Below are positions 10,181-20,109 of a DNA stretch of 64,000 nt, in pieces. Both the position numbers and the translations under genes were made by a program. The notes below the pieces were generated by a model, which worked only from the letters and a program-made list of their open reading frames with translations, made no database searches and was not told the DNA's origin. The stretch spans positions 6,646 to 70,645 of the forward strand of contig JAGNLA010000009.1 of the NCBI GenBank assembly GCA_017999835.1. The letters are read 5' to 3'. The DNA comes from Caldisericia bacterium (GTDB lineage Bacteria > Caldisericota > Caldisericia > JAAYUI01). The first letter of the stretch is position 1, and the number at the start of each line of letters is the position of its first letter.

Positions 10181-11198
10181 AGGCCTCCATTATCTTTGTT
10201 TCAATCTGGTTCATTACTTCTGGTCTCTTGGAAAGCTCTTCTCTGGCGTTGTCTCTGCCTTGTCCAAGCCTGTCGCCACTATAGCTGAACCATGTTCCAC
10301 TCTTTTCAATGACTCCAAGGTCAACACCCAACGAAAGCAGCTGCGATTCTCTGCTGACACCATGTCCAAAGATCAACTCAAAACTGCAACTGTGGTATGG
10401 CGGTGCAACCTTGTTTTTGACAACCTTCACCTTGACTTCAGAACCATAAATCCTGTCGCCGTCTTTCATGGACTCGCCACGTCTGACCTCAAGCCTGATG
10501 GTTGAATAGAACTTTAGGGCTCTTCCGCCTGTGGTTGTTTCAGGGTTTCCAAACATAACACCGATTTTTTCACGGATCTGGTTGATAAATATTCCGCATG
10601 TCTTGCTCTTGCTCATGGCGCCGGTGAGTTTTCTCATGGCTTGACTCATCAGCCTTGCCTGGAGGCCCATCACTGAGTCGCCCATTTCACCTTCAAGTTC
10701 CGCTCTTGGGACAAGGGCAGCAACCGAGTCGATGACAAACAGGTCAATTGCTCCAGACCTTGTTAGGATTTCTGCGATTTCAAGCGCCTGCTCGCCTGAG
10801 TCAGGCTGCGATATGATCAAATCGGCAAGATTGACGCCGAGTCTTTCGGCATAGGATGGATCAAGTGCGTGTTCGGCGTCTATAAACACTGCCTTGCCGC
10901 CCTGTTTTTGACAAGCAGCGATGGTTGTCAGAGCTACGGTTGTTTTACCCGAACCCTCGGAGCCGTAGATTTCAACAATTCGACCCCTTGGCATACCACC
11001 GACACCAAGCGCAATGTCAAGTGAGATAATGCCTGTCGGGATGATCTCGACTGCCATTCTGCCATGACCATCGCCAAGCTTCATGACTGTGCCTTTGCCG
11101 AACTGCTTTTCAATAGAGGCAATCGCTGATTCTAAAGCCTTTTCCCTTTCGGTGTTGGCGGCGGCAGCAGCGTTTGATGCGTTTGTGCCTTTCTCCAT
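10134..11198 (-). CDS. recA: recombinase RecA
   Basis: 354 residues. RecA forms ATP-dependent filaments on single-stranded DNA for strand exchange and SOS induction. Walker A is [15 protein letters not shown] (near 70), Walker B is [17 protein letters not shown], and the segments [15 protein letters not shown] and VKNKVAPP are all present. I take the ATG at 11198: it has AAGGAG seven bases upstream and overlaps the thpR stop as TAATG. An ATG two codons earlier is too close to that site. No LexA-like operator can be expected here because the gene sits deep inside the tig-to-rny operon. Confidence 0.97.
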   Translation of the reverse strand: MEKGTNASNAAAAANTEREKALESAIASIEKQFGKGTVMKLGDGHGRMAVEIIPTGIISLDIALGVGGMPRGRIVEIYGSEGSGKTTVALTTIAACQKQGGKAVFIDAEHALDPSYAERLGVNLADLIISQPDSGEQALEIAEILTRSGAIDLFVIDSVAALVPRAELEGEMGDSVMGLQARLMSQAMRKLTGAMSKSKTCGIFINQIREKIGVMFGNPETTTGGRALKFYSTIRLEVRRGESMKDGDRIYGSEVKVKVVKNKVAPPYHSCSFELIFGHGVSRESQLLSLGVDLGVIEKSGTWFSYSGDRLGQGRDNAREELSKRPEVMNQIETKIMEAYGLGKKAETAAKKGA

Positions 11199-11752
11199 TA
11201 GCATTCTCCTTCAAGATTCCTCTGCCAGAGAGGAGTATATATGGACCCTGACGGGTTCAGTTCAGATTTTATTAACTCCAAAGAAATAAAATGTTGGTTT
11301 TGCGGTGGTTTTGGAAGACTTTCAAGTGTTTGTTCCAAATTGCTTGGCTTGGAGTCTTTAATTCTTGCCAAGGTCAAATGACCGACAAAAGCTTTATCCT
11401 CTAACTCATAACCAAATGAATTTGCTATTTGGTCAACATTTTTAGCTAATTCGGCAAGATTGTTTGATTCAACGCCATACCAGACAACCCTTGGGTTTGC
11501 CATTTTGGGGAAAACACCAGGTTTTGTAAACGTAAAAGGCATCGATTTAAGAGATAAAGTTTCTAGTTTTTTTGAAATCTGCGGCACTAATGAATCGTCG
11601 GTGTCGCCTAAAAATTTTAGTGTAAGATGAAAATTTGTCGGTTTGGTAAACGATGCTTCCATACCGGATTTTTTAAGTTTCAAAACACAATCTGAAAGGA
11701 ACTGCCTCGATTCTTCCGGCAGTGTGAGGGCGATGAAGGTTCTAAGCTTCAA
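11198..11752 (-). CDS. thpR: RNA 2',3'-cyclic phosphodiesterase ThpR (LigT family)
   Basis: 184 residues of the 2H phosphoesterase superfamily, which opens 2',3'-cyclic phosphates on RNA. The two catalytic HxTx motifs are visible as [10 protein letters not shown] (near residue 42) and VGHLTLARI (near residue 125). I choose the TTG start at 11752 because GGGGAGAGGA lies just upstream and the protein then begins LKLRTFIAL, as family members do. It overlaps the rimO stop by 11 bases. thpR next to recA is a recurrent arrangement in several phyla. Physiological substrate unknown. Confidence 0.88.
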   Translation of the reverse strand: MKLRTFIALTLPEESRQFLSDCVLKLKKSGMEASFTKPTNFHLTLKFLGDTDDSLVPQISKKLETLSLKSMPFTFTKPGVFPKMANPRVVWYGVESNNLAELAKNVDQIANSFGYELEDKAFVGHLTLARIKDSKPSNLEQTLESLPKPPQNQHFISLELIKSELNPSGSIYTPLWQRNLEGEC

Positions 11753-12998
11753 TCCTCTCCCCTTCCAGATCGTAGCCGTCAAAACCTGTGACCTTCACAA
11801 GCACAATTTCACCGTCGGAAACTTCCTCGGCATCAACCTTGATTGTGCAGTCGATTTCGGGAGCGTCAGCCTGGGTGCGACCGATTGAAGAACCGACATC
11901 GCTGTAATCGATGATGGCTGGAATAACCTTGCCAACTTTTGCCTTGTTGGCTTCAAAGACAATTCCCTGCTCAATTTCAAGGATTTCCTGGCTTCTCAGT
12001 TCGGCAATCCCTACCGGTGGGTAATCCATCTCTTTTGCCTTTGTGCCTGGCTCTGGAGAGAACGGGAATGCGCCTAATCTGTCGAACTTGACATTGCTAA
12101 TGAAAGTTTTGAGCTCTTCGAATTCCGTGGTGGTTTCACCAGGGAAACCGGTAATCAGTGATGTCCTTACCGTTGAATCCGGGAATTCGGTTCTGATGGT
12201 TTGAATGAGTTTGTAAATCTCATCACGGTTGGGTTTTGGTCTTGCCATGTTTTCAAGGATTTTGTCCGACACATGCTGAATCGGAATGTCAAAGTAGGGC
12301 AAAACCTTTGGTGTCTTGAAGCCATCAATGATTTTCTGATTCAAGTGCATCGGGTTCAGGTACTGAACCCTTATCCAGTCAATACCATCAATCTTTGAAA
12401 TCTCACCAAGCAATTTTGGCAGATCGTAGTCAAGATCGAGGCCAACGATGGATGTGTCCTGAGCGATGATGATCAATTCACGGGTTCCGTTTTGTGCAAA
12501 CGCTGCAGCCTCGGCTACCAAGTTTTTCAGTGGAAAGCTGTGGTACGGCCCACGAATCGACGGTATGGTGCAAAACGAGCAAGCGTGCGAGCAGCCTTCG
12601 GCAACCCTCAGATATGCAACATGAGGAAGGGTAAGCTGTAGTCTTGGCAGGAGAGATCCTTGAGCAGAATCTTTGACTGAGGCCTTAAAAATCTTTTCCT
12701 TTGCGGCTTTTGTGGCCATGTCGTTTATGCCGGTGCCAAGCCAGGAATCAACCTGCGGGAACTTTTCCTTGAGTGTCTCTCCGAGCATTTGAGGCAAACA
12801 ACCGGTTACAACTATCTTTTTTACTCTTTTTTCATTCTTGAGCTCAATGGCATTTTCGATGACTTCGTAGCTTTCGTTCCTCGAGGATTCAAGAAATGAA
12901 CAGGTGTTAATAAAAAGCGTGTCGCATTCTTCAGGATCAAAAACAATTTCGTACCCATCATCAGCAAGCTGTGCCATGATCTGTTCAGCATCCACCAA
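11742..12998 (-). CDS. rimO: ribosomal protein S12 methylthiotransferase RimO (5' end out of frame)
   Basis: 418 residues in the uninterrupted frame from a GTG. RimO is a radical-SAM enzyme with two Fe-S clusters that methylthiolates an Asp of ribosomal protein S12. The radical-SAM triad is C136-x3-C140-x2-C143 (EGCSHACSFC). Cys33 (NTC) and Cys67 (TGC) supply two of the three ligands of the N-terminal cluster. The third, in the motif GCPK, is encoded just upstream in the same frame, but that stretch has no ATG and hits a TGA. The matching ATG lies one base out of frame at 13047 (see the frameshift entry). With that N-terminus the protein would be 435 residues, normal for RimO. A TRAM-like domain ends the protein. 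Confidence 0.93.
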   Translation of the reverse strand: MVDAEQIMAQLADDGYEIVFDPEECDTLFINTCSFLESSRNESYEVIENAIELKNEKRVKKIVVTGCLPQMLGETLKEKFPQVDSWLGTGINDMATKAAKEKIFKASVKDSAQGSLLPRLQLTLPHVAYLRVAEGCSHACSFCTIPSIRGPYHSFPLKNLVAEAAAFAQNGTRELIIIAQDTSIVGLDLDYDLPKLLGEISKIDGIDWIRVQYLNPMHLNQKIIDGFKTPKVLPYFDIPIQHVSDKILENMARPKPNRDEIYKLIQTIRTEFPDSTVRTSLITGFPGETTTEFEELKTFISNVKFDRLGAFPFSPEPGTKAKEMDYPPVGIAELRSQEILEIEQGIVFEANKAKVGKVIPAIIDYSDVGSSIGRTQADAPEIDCTIKVDAEEVSDGEIVLVKVTGFDGYDLEGERIEA

Positions 12999-13037
12999 CG
13001 CTTTTGGGCAACCAAGGGCAATAATGGCTACTCGCTC

Positions 13038-13047
13038 TTTTTTTCAT
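13038..13047 (-). other. apparent frameshift at the rimO start (run of seven A)
   Basis: The lon stop and a following ATG overlap as ATGA (ATG at 13047-13045), the usual operon coupling. This ATG reads into a run of seven A (13044-13038) and then into a short out-of-frame peptide. Removing one A would give MKKERVAIIALGCPKALVDAE, which joins the RimO frame exactly and restores the missing cluster Cys. The cause is either an extra A in the assembly, a real mutation, or slippage on the A run. Confidence 0.85.
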
Positions 13048-15383
13048 TTTAAAGCCTCTTTGAGCACTTCATCGATTGTTTCGACAAAAACAAAAGTCAT
13101 TTCGTTTCTAATTTGTTCCGGAACTTTGGCAACATCGGGTTTGTTGTCTGCTGGGAGCAAAACTTTCCTGATGCCATAGCGATGGGCTGCCAATACTTTT
13201 TCCTTGACTCCACCTATCGGCAGAACCTTGCCACGAAGCGTTATTTCACCGGTCATGGCCACGTCAGATTTTACTGGAACCTTGCGCAATGCAGAAACCA
13301 GAGATGTGGTTATCGAAACGCCGGCCGAAGGGCCATCTTTAGGTGTGGCGCCTTCAGGAACGTGGATATGGATGTCAAACTTGTCGGCTTTGAAGTCGTC
13401 GCCAATGCCTATTTCCGACACATGTGACCTTGTGTAGGAAAGCGCAGCCTGCGCCGATTCCTTCATGACATCGCCAAGTTGACCGGTAAGAATGAGTTTG
13501 CCATTTCCTTCCATGACGGTGGTTTCAACAAACAGCACTTCGCCACCCATCTCGGTTACGGCAAGACCAGTTGCAACTCCAATTTCATCTTTTTTTAGAT
13601 GAGCTTCAGATTTGAAAATCGGGATGTCCAGCCAGGTTTCAACGTCGTTCTCATCGATTGTAATCTTCTTCCAGTCAGATGACTCGACTTTTTTCTTGGC
13701 TATTTTTCGCATAAGTGAAGCGATCTTGCGTTCGAGAGTTCTGAGGCCGGCTTCCCTTGTGTAGTTTTTGATGATCCTGCTGATAGCCTTATCAGTCAAC
13801 CCAATATCTTCAGGTTTTAGACCGTTACTCTCCATCTGCTTGGGGATGAGGAAGTTTTTGGAGATATAGACTTTGTCAAACTCGGTGTAGCCTGGAATAA
13901 AGATAACTTCCATCCTGTCAAACAAAGCCCTTGGGATGGTGTGAGTGACGTTTGCCGTGGTGATAAAAAGTACCTCGGATAAATCGTACGGAATCTCAAG
14001 GTAGTGGTCTGAAAAGGATGTGTTCTGTTCAGGATCAAGCGCTTCAAGCAACGCTGACGTCGGGTCACCGCGGAAATCCACTCCTACCTTGTCGATTTCG
14101 TCAAGCAGGAAAACTGGGTTTGACGAACCGGCAGTCTTCATGCCTTGGATTATTCTGCCTGGAAGGGCCCCGACGTATGTTCGCCTGTGTCCTCTGATTT
14201 CTGCTTCGTCCTTGATGCCACCAAGCGAAATTCTGACAATTTTTCTACCCATGGCTCTGGCAACTGATTTGCCAAGCGAGGTTTTCCCGACACCAGGAGG
14301 TCCAACAAGGCAAAGAATCGGACTTTTGACTTTTGGCGCCAGTTTTCGGACAGCCAAAAACTCCAAAATCCTCTCCTTGACCTCTTCAAGGTCATAATGA
14401 TCCTCATCAAGAATCTTTTGTGAGTTTGCTATATCAATAGAGTCCTGGGTTTTAATCTCCCACGGCAGGTCAAACAGCCAGTCAAGATAGTTCCTTGCAA
14501 CCGAAGCTTCGGCTGCCATTGGAGGCATTTTTTCAAGCTTGTCGAGTTGTTCGTTGATTGCGTCCACAACGTGCTTTGGAAGATTTTTTCTGTCTTCCAT
14601 TTTTTTCCTGTAAACGCCAATTTCGGACGAGAATTCTGAATTCGACTCGCCAAGTTCCTTCTGGATTGCACGGAGCTGTTCACGGAGGTAAAACTCTTTC
14701 TGGCTCTTGTCGATTTTAGTTTTGACTTCGTTTTCTATCTTGTTTTGCAGGCTCATTATCTCGAGTTCTTTGCTCAGAACCTCGATGATCATTTCAAGCC
14801 TGTCGGATATTTTTTCTGTTGCCAGAATCTGCTGTTTTGCCTGGATGCTGATGTTGATGTGTGAAGAAACCACGTCCACAAGCAGATGAGGGTCGCTGAT
14901 GCTTTCAAGACCAAAAAGCAACTCAGGGACAAGCCTGCGGTTGATTTTGATGTACTCTTCAAATCTTTCCATGAGCACTCTGGTCATGGCTGTGATCTGA
15001 GGAGTTATCTCGCTTTTGTCAACAATAGGTGTGATGCTGACCGTTGTAAGCTTTTCCTGGTCATTGAACTTTGTGATTTTTACCCTCTGGAGACCCTCGA
15101 TAACGATGCGCAGATTGCCATCCGGCATCTTCTGCTGGATTTGCATGATCTCGCAGCCAACACCAATCTTGTAGAGTTCGTCTTGCGTTGGCTCGTCAAT
15201 CAACTCGGAGAGCTGTGCTGTACAAACTATGAATTTGTCTGTTTCAAACGCTTTTTCTACTGCATTAATCGATTTTTCTCGACCTATAATCAATGGCACC
15301 GTCATGGACGGGAAAAGCACCAGATTGCGCAACGGCAATAATGGAGCTTCTTTTTTTGACCATTTTTTTGTTTTTTGCTGCAT
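13044..15383 (-). CDS. lon: ATP-dependent protease Lon
   Basis: 779 residues from the ATG at 15383, five bases behind the clpX stop; the open frame extends further upstream but only through clpX. Lon degrades misfolded and regulatory proteins. Order: N-terminal substrate domain starting [22 protein letters not shown], coiled-coil middle with [20 protein letters not shown]+ module with Walker A GPPGVGKT (near 361), Walker [12 protein letters not shown], and a C-terminal Ser-Lys protease with Ser near 686 (DGPSAG) and Lys in [12 protein letters not shown]. Its stop overlaps the proper rimO ATG. Confidence 0.97.
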   Translation of the reverse strand: MQQKTKKWSKKEAPLLPLRNLVLFPSMTVPLIIGREKSINAVEKAFETDKFIVCTAQLSELIDEPTQDELYKIGVGCEIMQIQQKMPDGNLRIVIEGLQRVKITKFNDQEKLTTVSITPIVDKSEITPQITAMTRVLMERFEEYIKINRRLVPELLFGLESISDPHLLVDVVSSHINISIQAKQQILATEKISDRLEMIIEVLSKELEIMSLQNKIENEVKTKIDKSQKEFYLREQLRAIQKELGESNSEFSSEIGVYRKKMEDRKNLPKHVVDAINEQLDKLEKMPPMAAEASVARNYLDWLFDLPWEIKTQDSIDIANSQKILDEDHYDLEEVKERILEFLAVRKLAPKVKSPILCLVGPPGVGKTSLGKSVARAMGRKIVRISLGGIKDEAEIRGHRRTYVGALPGRIIQGMKTAGSSNPVFLLDEIDKVGVDFRGDPTSALLEALDPEQNTSFSDHYLEIPYDLSEVLFITTANVTHTIPRALFDRMEVIFIPGYTEFDKVYISKNFLIPKQMESNGLKPEDIGLTDKAISRIIKNYTREAGLRTLERKIASLMRKIAKKKVESSDWKKITIDENDVETWLDIPIFKSEAHLKKDEIGVATGLAVTEMGGEVLFVETTVMEGNGKLILTGQLGDVMKESAQAALSYTRSHVSEIGIGDDFKADKFDIHIHVPEGATPKDGPSAGVSITTSLVSALRKVPVKSDVAMTGEITLRGKVLPIGGVKEKVLAAHRYGIRKVLLPADNKPDVAKVPEQIRNEMTFVFVETIDEVLKEALK

Positions 15384-15388
15384 ATTTG

Positions 15389-16651
15389 TTATGCTGACCT
15401 CTTCATTTCCACTACTTGACCATCTGAGTCGATGAGTGTTGCTTTTGATTCGTTCCTTGCTGCCTTGCCGTCGATTATGCACTTGGCGATTGTTTTCATG
15501 GATGGAACGACGTAAAGCACGTCAAGCATTATTCTTTCAAAAATTGAACGCAGCGCCCTAGCGCCTGTTCCAAGTTTTTGGGCTCTTTGGGCAATTTCCC
15601 TCAAAGCCTCATCAGTAACTTCAAGCTGGACACCCTCGCTGCCAAGCAACGCTTCGTACTGCTTGACCAATGCGTTCTTTGGTTCGACAAGGATTTTCAT
15701 CAGCTCATCAACTGTTAGCCCTGAGACCGTGGTATAAACAGGAAATCTTCCGACAAACTCTGGAATGAGACCGAATTTCATCAGGTCGTCAGGTGTGACG
15801 TTTGCCAAAAGCTCGCTGTCGGAATAGTTTTCTGTCAGTTCTCTGGTGTAGCCAACCTGCTTGCGACCGATTCTGTTTGCAATGATTTTTGGGAGAGCCT
15901 CAAACATACCGCCAACGATAAACAATATCTTGCTGGTATCAACCTGGATGAACTGCTGCTGTGGATGCTTTCTTCCACCTTGAGGCGGGACGTTGCAGAC
16001 TGTGCCTTCGACCATTTTAAGCAACGCCTGCTGGACACCTTCGCCAGAGACGTCGCGGGTGATTGATGGACTTTCCGATTTCCTGCCAATTTTGTCTATT
16101 TCGTCGATGTAAACGATGCCAACTTGTGCAGCGTCCACATCAAAATCAGCGCTTCGAAGCAAACCGAGGAGAACGTTTTCCACGTCTTCACCAACATAGC
16201 CGGCTTCGGTAAGTGTTGTTGCGTCAGCAATGGTGAACGGAACATTAAGAACCTGGGCAAGCGTCCTGGCGATAAGGGTTTTTCCCGAGCCTGTCGGCCC
16301 AATGAGCATGATATTGGATTTTTCAATATCAACGCTTGAACCCTTCATCCCAAGGATTGACCTATAATGTTTGTAAACAGCTACGCTGATTACTTTTTTT
16401 GCCTCATCCTGACCGATAATGTAGGAGTCAAGCTTTTTATGGATTTCAACCGGCGAAGGGATATGACCGAGTCTTTTCCTTATTCTTCTTGAAGCGTCGT
16501 CTTCCAAAACCTTTGCAGCTGCCTTGATACAATTCTCGCATATGAAAGAATTGACACCTTCCATGCCCCTGACTCCAAAACCCAGGGGTTGTCCACAGAA
16601 AGAGCAGACCTGCTGTTGTTGTTCTTGACCTGGTGTGTTTTCGTCAGTCAT
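15389..16651 (-). CDS. clpX: ATP-dependent unfoldase ClpX
   Basis: 420 residues. ClpX unfolds tagged substrates and feeds them into ClpP. The N-terminal zinc-binding domain uses Cys16, Cys19, Cys38 and Cys41. The AAA+ core shows Walker A GPTGSGKT, Walker [12 protein letters not shown] and the sensor/arginine-finger region PEFVGRFPV. The ClpP-binding loop of the IGF type reads as IGR in a slightly altered context. The start overlaps the clpP stop by eight bases (ATGACTGA), so the partners are coupled. Confidence 0.97.
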   Translation of the reverse strand: MTDENTPGQEQQQQVCSFCGQPLGFGVRGMEGVNSFICENCIKAAAKVLEDDASRRIRKRLGHIPSPVEIHKKLDSYIIGQDEAKKVISVAVYKHYRSILGMKGSSVDIEKSNIMLIGPTGSGKTLIARTLAQVLNVPFTIADATTLTEAGYVGEDVENVLLGLLRSADFDVDAAQVGIVYIDEIDKIGRKSESPSITRDVSGEGVQQALLKMVEGTVCNVPPQGGRKHPQQQFIQVDTSKILFIVGGMFEALPKIIANRIGRKQVGYTRELTENYSDSELLANVTPDDLMKFGLIPEFVGRFPVYTTVSGLTVDELMKILVEPKNALVKQYEALLGSEGVQLEVTDEALREIAQRAQKLGTGARALRSIFERIMLDVLYVVPSMKTIAKCIIDGKAARNESKATLIDSDGQVVEMKRSA

Positions 16652-17243
16652 TTGACTTTGCGATGGACTCGATTACCTTGTCGGCAAGTCCGTAGGCAAC
16701 GGCTTCTTGTGCGGTCATGTAGTTATCACGTTCCGCATCAGCGTAAACCTTGTCGTATGGCTGATTTGTATGCTTTGCAAGAATTTCGGTGAGTGTCTTT
16801 TTGAGCCTGAGCATTTCTTTAACCTGAATCTCAAGATCGGTTCCCTGACCTTGTGCGCCACCGGAAAGCTGGTGAATCATAACTCTGGAGTTCGGGAGAA
16901 TGAAACGTCTTCCTTTTTCGCCAGCTGCAAGGAGCACTGAAGCCATTGAAGCTGCCTGACCGATGCAGATTGTTGAAACAGGGGCCGAGACAAACTGCAT
17001 TGTGTCATAGATGGCAAGGCCTGACGTCACTATGCCGCCAGGGGAATTGATGTAGAGACTGATTTCTTTTTTTGGGTCATCGGCATCAAGAAATAAAAGC
17101 TGAGCAATGACCGAACTTGCAATCTGGTCTTCGATCATTTCAGACGACAGGAAAATAATCCTGTCCTTAAGAAGTCTTGAATAGATGTCATACTGGCGCT
17201 CGCCCAGACTTGTCTGTTCGATCACCCAGGGAATTGAGTACAT
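16644..17243 (-). CDS. clpP: ATP-dependent Clp protease proteolytic subunit ClpP
   Basis: 199 residues. Serine peptidase that forms the tetradecameric chamber used by ClpX and ClpC. The catalytic triad is Ser99 (GQAASMAS), His124 (MIHQLSGG) and Asp173 (ERDNYMT), and the oxyanion loop is NSPGG. It lies 12 bases behind tig, with GGAGGGC before the ATG. A short N-terminal propeptide (MYSIPWV) is probably removed autocatalytically, as is common in the family. Confidence 0.97.
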   Translation of the reverse strand: MYSIPWVIEQTSLGERQYDIYSRLLKDRIIFLSSEMIEDQIASSVIAQLLFLDADDPKKEISLYINSPGGIVTSGLAIYDTMQFVSAPVSTICIGQAASMASVLLAAGEKGRRFILPNSRVMIHQLSGGAQGQGTDLEIQVKEMLRLKKTLTEILAKHTNQPYDKVYADAERDNYMTAQEAVAYGLADKVIESIAKSND

Positions 17244-17255
17244 GTGCCCTCCTTG

Positions 17256-18509
17256 TTAAGAGAGCTTTACCTTACCCTCGATGGCCTCGACAGTTTTTCT
17301 TTTTCTGAGAGATTCAGCAACATTTTCTCTTACATGCTCTGTGTTAAGGTTGCCGGATTGTCTTCCGGACTGTTTCATGTAATGACGAATCTTCTCGATT
17401 TCGCTATCGATTTCTTCATTTTTGACATCAATGTCGAGTTTTTCTGAGAATTCATCGATTATGATGTCAAGCTTGGTTGTGTTTTCAGCCTTCGGGGTGA
17501 GTTCGGCTCGAAGTTTTTCTTCCGTCATGTCACGGTTTTTCAGGTACTGGGTCATTGTGATGTTGCGTCTTGCAAGCTCCCTTGCAAGCGAGTTCCATTC
17601 GTCCTCTACTGCAGCATCTATCAATGCTTTTGGTATATGAATCGTTGTTTTGTCCAGGAACGTCTTAAAAAGTTCCTGTTCTATAAATTGTTGTCTTCTT
17701 TCAACATTTGCTGATTCGAGTTCGGCAACAACGGCTTTCTTGAGTGTTTCTACCGTATCGAATCCTACATTTTTTGCCAACTCGTCGTTGAGTTCAGGCA
17801 TTTTACGTTCTTTTATCTGTCCAACCACATATTCAATGTCGACTGGCTCTTTGCCTTCGGAAAGCTCGACCGTGGCTTTACCTGTATCATCCTTGGATTT
17901 TCCAATGAGGTTTTTGTCGAATCCTTTAACAAAATCGTCTCTGCCAATCTCGACAAGCTCTTCTTTCCATCTGTCGCTGGCGCGTCCTTCATTGATGGTT
18001 GCCCATTTGAAATAGACGAAATCGGTATCCTGTGCTTTGCGGTCTACCGGTTCCATGGTTGCATACTGAAGCATGATTCTGTCGATTGCCGAAGAGATGT
18101 CTTTGTCTGTAACTTCAAATTTTGGAACTTTAATCGATATTTTTTCAAGCTCTGGGAGTTCAAAATCTGGAACGTGTTCAATTTTTATCTCGAGTTCGAG
18201 CGGTCCTTCGCCTTCAAAGCTGATGACTTTGACGTGCGGTCTGCCGACCATTCTGATTTTGCCATCGCCGATGAGTTTTTCGAAGGCTTGTGAATAGGCT
18301 AAATCGACATAATCTTCTTTTAATGCATCAATGCCGTAAAATGAAAGGAAAACATTATATGGGGCTTTTCCTGGTCTGAATCCAGGTATTTTAACTTTGG
18401 AAACTTTATCTTTGTATACCTGTTCAAACCCTTGGCTCACTTCTTCAGGTGAGAATGTGGCTTTGCCGATCAGTTCGGTCTGGCCACTTGGGCTCGTATC
18501 TATATTCAT
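17256..18509 (-). CDS. tig: trigger factor (ribosome-bound peptidyl-prolyl isomerase/chaperone)
   Basis: 417 residues. The N-terminal ribosome-binding domain has the signature loop PGFRPGKAP (near residue 43). The middle FKBP-like domain lies about 150-235 and is poorly conserved. The C-terminal helical arms hold the peptide-binding cradle. The ATG has AAAGGAC upstream. Only 22 bases separate it from tRNA-Gly, too little for a promoter, so tig is probably transcribed together with the upstream tRNAs. It opens the tig-clpP-clpX-lon series that recurs in many bacteria. Confidence 0.95.
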   Translation of the reverse strand: MNIDTSPSGQTELIGKATFSPEEVSQGFEQVYKDKVSKVKIPGFRPGKAPYNVFLSFYGIDALKEDYVDLAYSQAFEKLIGDGKIRMVGRPHVKVISFEGEGPLELEIKIEHVPDFELPELEKISIKVPKFEVTDKDISSAIDRIMLQYATMEPVDRKAQDTDFVYFKWATINEGRASDRWKEELVEIGRDDFVKGFDKNLIGKSKDDTGKATVELSEGKEPVDIEYVVGQIKERKMPELNDELAKNVGFDTVETLKKAVVAELESANVERRQQFIEQELFKTFLDKTTIHIPKALIDAAVEDEWNSLARELARRNITMTQYLKNRDMTEEKLRAELTPKAENTTKLDIIIDEFSEKLDIDVKNEEIDSEIEKIRHYMKQSGRQSGNLNTEHVRENVAESLRKRKTVEAIEGKVKLS

Positions 18510-18531
18510 CGTTGTCCTTTAGAAAATGAAA

Positions 18532-18606
18532 TGGAGCGGAAGACGGGATTTGAACCCGCGACATCGACCTTGGCAAGGTCGCGCTCTACCACTGAGCTAC
18601 TCCCGC
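18532..18606 (-). tRNA. tRNA-Gly (anticodon GCC), CCA encoded
   Basis: Cloverleaf on the minus strand with acceptor GCGGGAG/CTTCCGC (one G-T pair), anticodon loop TTGCCAA, and T arm CGGGTTCAAATCCCG. The 3' CCA is encoded (TGG at 18532-18534 on the plus strand). Confidence 0.95.
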
Positions 18607-18625
18607 TCGTTATACACTCTACACA

Positions 18626-18709
18626 TGCGAAGGGCGGGATTTGAACCCGCAAGGACTTGCGTCCACTGAATCCTAAGTCCAGCGCGTCTGCCAGTTTCGC
18701 CACCCTCGC
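18626..18709 (-). tRNA. tRNA-Leu (anticodon TAG)
   Basis: 84-base type II tRNA with the long variable arm typical of Leu (TGGACGCAAGTCC). Anticodon loop CTTAGGA, acceptor GCGAGGG/CCTTCGC, discriminator A. CCA is not encoded. Confidence 0.93.
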
Positions 18710-18724
18710 GCACACGCAGGATTT

Positions 18725-18753
18725 AATATATTAAAATCGAGCCCATTTTTCAA
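18725..18753 (-). promoter_or_regulatory. sigma-70-type promoter for tRNA-Leu/tRNA-Gly and probably the tig operon
   Basis: On the minus strand TTGAAA (18753-18748), a 17-base spacer and TATATT (18730-18725). The expected start near 18718 is about nine bases before the tRNA-Leu 5' end. It fills the only gap upstream of the tig-to-rny series that could hold a promoter. Confidence 0.65.
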
Positions 18754-18769
18754 GTATCAAGGTTAAGAA

Positions 18770-19729
18770 TCAGGAGACCAAGAGGTCCCATGTAGTATCA
18801 GACGACAAAATCAGCCCATCTGGTTTATGTGCGCTAACGGCAAAACCCATTTCGATGAAGTTGTTTATCGTTTGTGATTTGAACTCAGGAATCAAGACTT
18901 TTACAAGCTTTGCCCCTCTAGAGGCTAACCCTTTTACTGCCATCTCAACCAGCTTGGCTTCAATAAGCTTTTCATCGCTTAGTTTTTTAACCTCATCGAT
19001 GGCAACGGAAATAACTTTTATTTCGCCAAGTTTTTTTTCATCAATGGAGGAAACCACTATTCCGGTGAGAGTGTTGTGAACGTAGGCATGGTAACATAAT
19101 TCAGGATCGAACTGTCCGCCAAGATCTTCCTTCATTGAAGCCAGCCATCGCTGCCTCGGTTCTCTTTCAGGGAGTTCGCCTTTTGTTTGAGTGTCACCAA
19201 GATCAGAAAGAGCAATTACAAGTGCCACTTCTGATTCATTTTCTGGTTTCCACGGTGTAAACTGGTAACCTTCCGGGGTTTTTAAAGGATTGAAATTGGC
19301 AACATCGAGATAGAGTATTGCCTGAGGAAGAACCATGAAACCGATGTGTACAAGTGGCTCAGTCATATAATCGCCGTCTACTATGACGTTGGATACTTCG
19401 ACTGTTTCGATTGAAGTCTTTGCCTTGACGGTCTTATAAATATGTTTGACCATTGCCATGGCGACAGCTTTTCTGTCTGAATCTCTTGCGATAAGTAGGC
19501 TTGTCGACCTAAGCTCCTGATCAACAACCTTGCCTGCAATAAAACCAATCATACGTGGACCAGCAATTGCCGTACAGACGATTGAGTCTTCTTTTAATGG
19601 TTCTCTTATTTCGTGAAGGATGTGTTCGGCAATATTCTCAGGCAGACCTATGTCTATGACTTCACGTCTTGCAAAATCCATAAGACGCCTTGTGTTACCT
19701 TGCCAGATATCTAGTTGGATGTCTTTCAT
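18770..19729 (-). CDS. tandem GNAT-like protein, function unknown
   Basis: 319 residues from the ATG at 19729, which has AAGGGA upstream; the longer open frame upstream only runs through tRNA-Lys. Two halves of about 150 residues each have GNAT-like order. First half: CTAIAGPRMIGFIAGKVV, LLIARDSDRKAVAMAMVKHIYK (helix after the acetyl-CoA loop), then HIGFMVLPQAILYLDV. Second half: YVHNTLTGIVVSSID, VISVAIDEVKKLSDEKLIEAKLVEMAVKGLASRGAKLVKVLI, then NFIEMGFAVSAHKPDGLIL. The acetyl-CoA loops lack the canonical RGxGxG/A, so it may bind a different ligand or be inactive. It sits alone between two tRNA groups. Confidence 0.55.
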   Translation of the reverse strand: MKDIQLDIWQGNTRRLMDFARREVIDIGLPENIAEHILHEIREPLKEDSIVCTAIAGPRMIGFIAGKVVDQELRSTSLLIARDSDRKAVAMAMVKHIYKTVKAKTSIETVEVSNVIVDGDYMTEPLVHIGFMVLPQAILYLDVANFNPLKTPEGYQFTPWKPENESEVALVIALSDLGDTQTKGELPEREPRQRWLASMKEDLGGQFDPELCYHAYVHNTLTGIVVSSIDEKKLGEIKVISVAIDEVKKLSDEKLIEAKLVEMAVKGLASRGAKLVKVLIPEFKSQTINNFIEMGFAVSAHKPDGLILSSDTTWDLLVS

Positions 19730-19746
19730 TCCCTTTTTTCTTGAAG

Positions 19747-19822
19747 TGGTGGGGCGCACAGGACTCGAACCTGTAACCGCCTGATTAAGAGTCAGATGCT
19801 CTACCAATTGAGCTAGCGCCCC
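19747..19822 (-). tRNA. tRNA-Lys (anticodon CTT), CCA encoded
   Basis: Acceptor GGGGCGC/GCGCCCC, anticodon loop CTCTTAA, T arm CAGGTTCGAGTCCTG, discriminator A and an encoded CCA. Confidence 0.95.
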
Positions 19823-19841
19823 ACATGTTTACAATAAGATC

Positions 19842-19915
19842 CGCGCCCAGCAGGATTTGAACCCGCAACCTACGGATCCGAAGTCCGTCGCTCTATCCAG
19901 TTGGGCTATGGGCGC
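19842..19915 (-). tRNA. tRNA-Arg (anticodon TCG)
   Basis: Acceptor GCGCCCA/TGGGCGC, anticodon stem ACGGA/TCCGT with loop CTTCGGA, discriminator G, no encoded CCA. Decodes CGN codons, CGA in particular. Confidence 0.92.
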
Positions 19916-19928
19916 ATTTCCTGAATAC

Positions 19929-20005
19929 TGGTGGGCCCAGCAGGAATTGAACCTGCGGCCTACGGTTTAGGAAACCGTCGCTCTATCCAACTGAGCTATG
20001 GGCCC
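19929..20005 (-). tRNA. tRNA-Arg (anticodon CCT), CCA encoded
   Basis: Acceptor GGGCCCA/TGGGCCC pairing, anticodon stem ACGGT/ACCGT with loop TTCCTAA, discriminator A followed by an encoded CCA. Decodes AGG. Confidence 0.93.
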
Positions 20006-20011
20006 AAGAAG

Positions 20012-20085
20012 CGAGCCCGGGGTGACTCGAACACCCGACCACCTGCTTAGAAGGCAGATGCTCTATCCATCTGAGCTACGGGCCC
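20012..20085 (-). tRNA. tRNA-Arg (anticodon TCT)
   Basis: Acceptor GGGCCCG/CGGGCTC with one G-T pair, anticodon stem TCTGC/GCAGG with loop CTTCTAA, discriminator G, no encoded CCA. Decodes AGA and AGG. Only six bases separate it from the neighbouring Arg tRNA. Confidence 0.93.
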
Positions 20086-20109
20086 ATATTGTACAACTAC
20101 TTTTCAAAG

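Noticed and set aside
15384-15482. N-terminal extension of lon by 33 codons
   Set aside because: The extension runs through the clpX 3' end, and the family N-terminus ([12 protein letters not shown]) fits the ATG at 15383.
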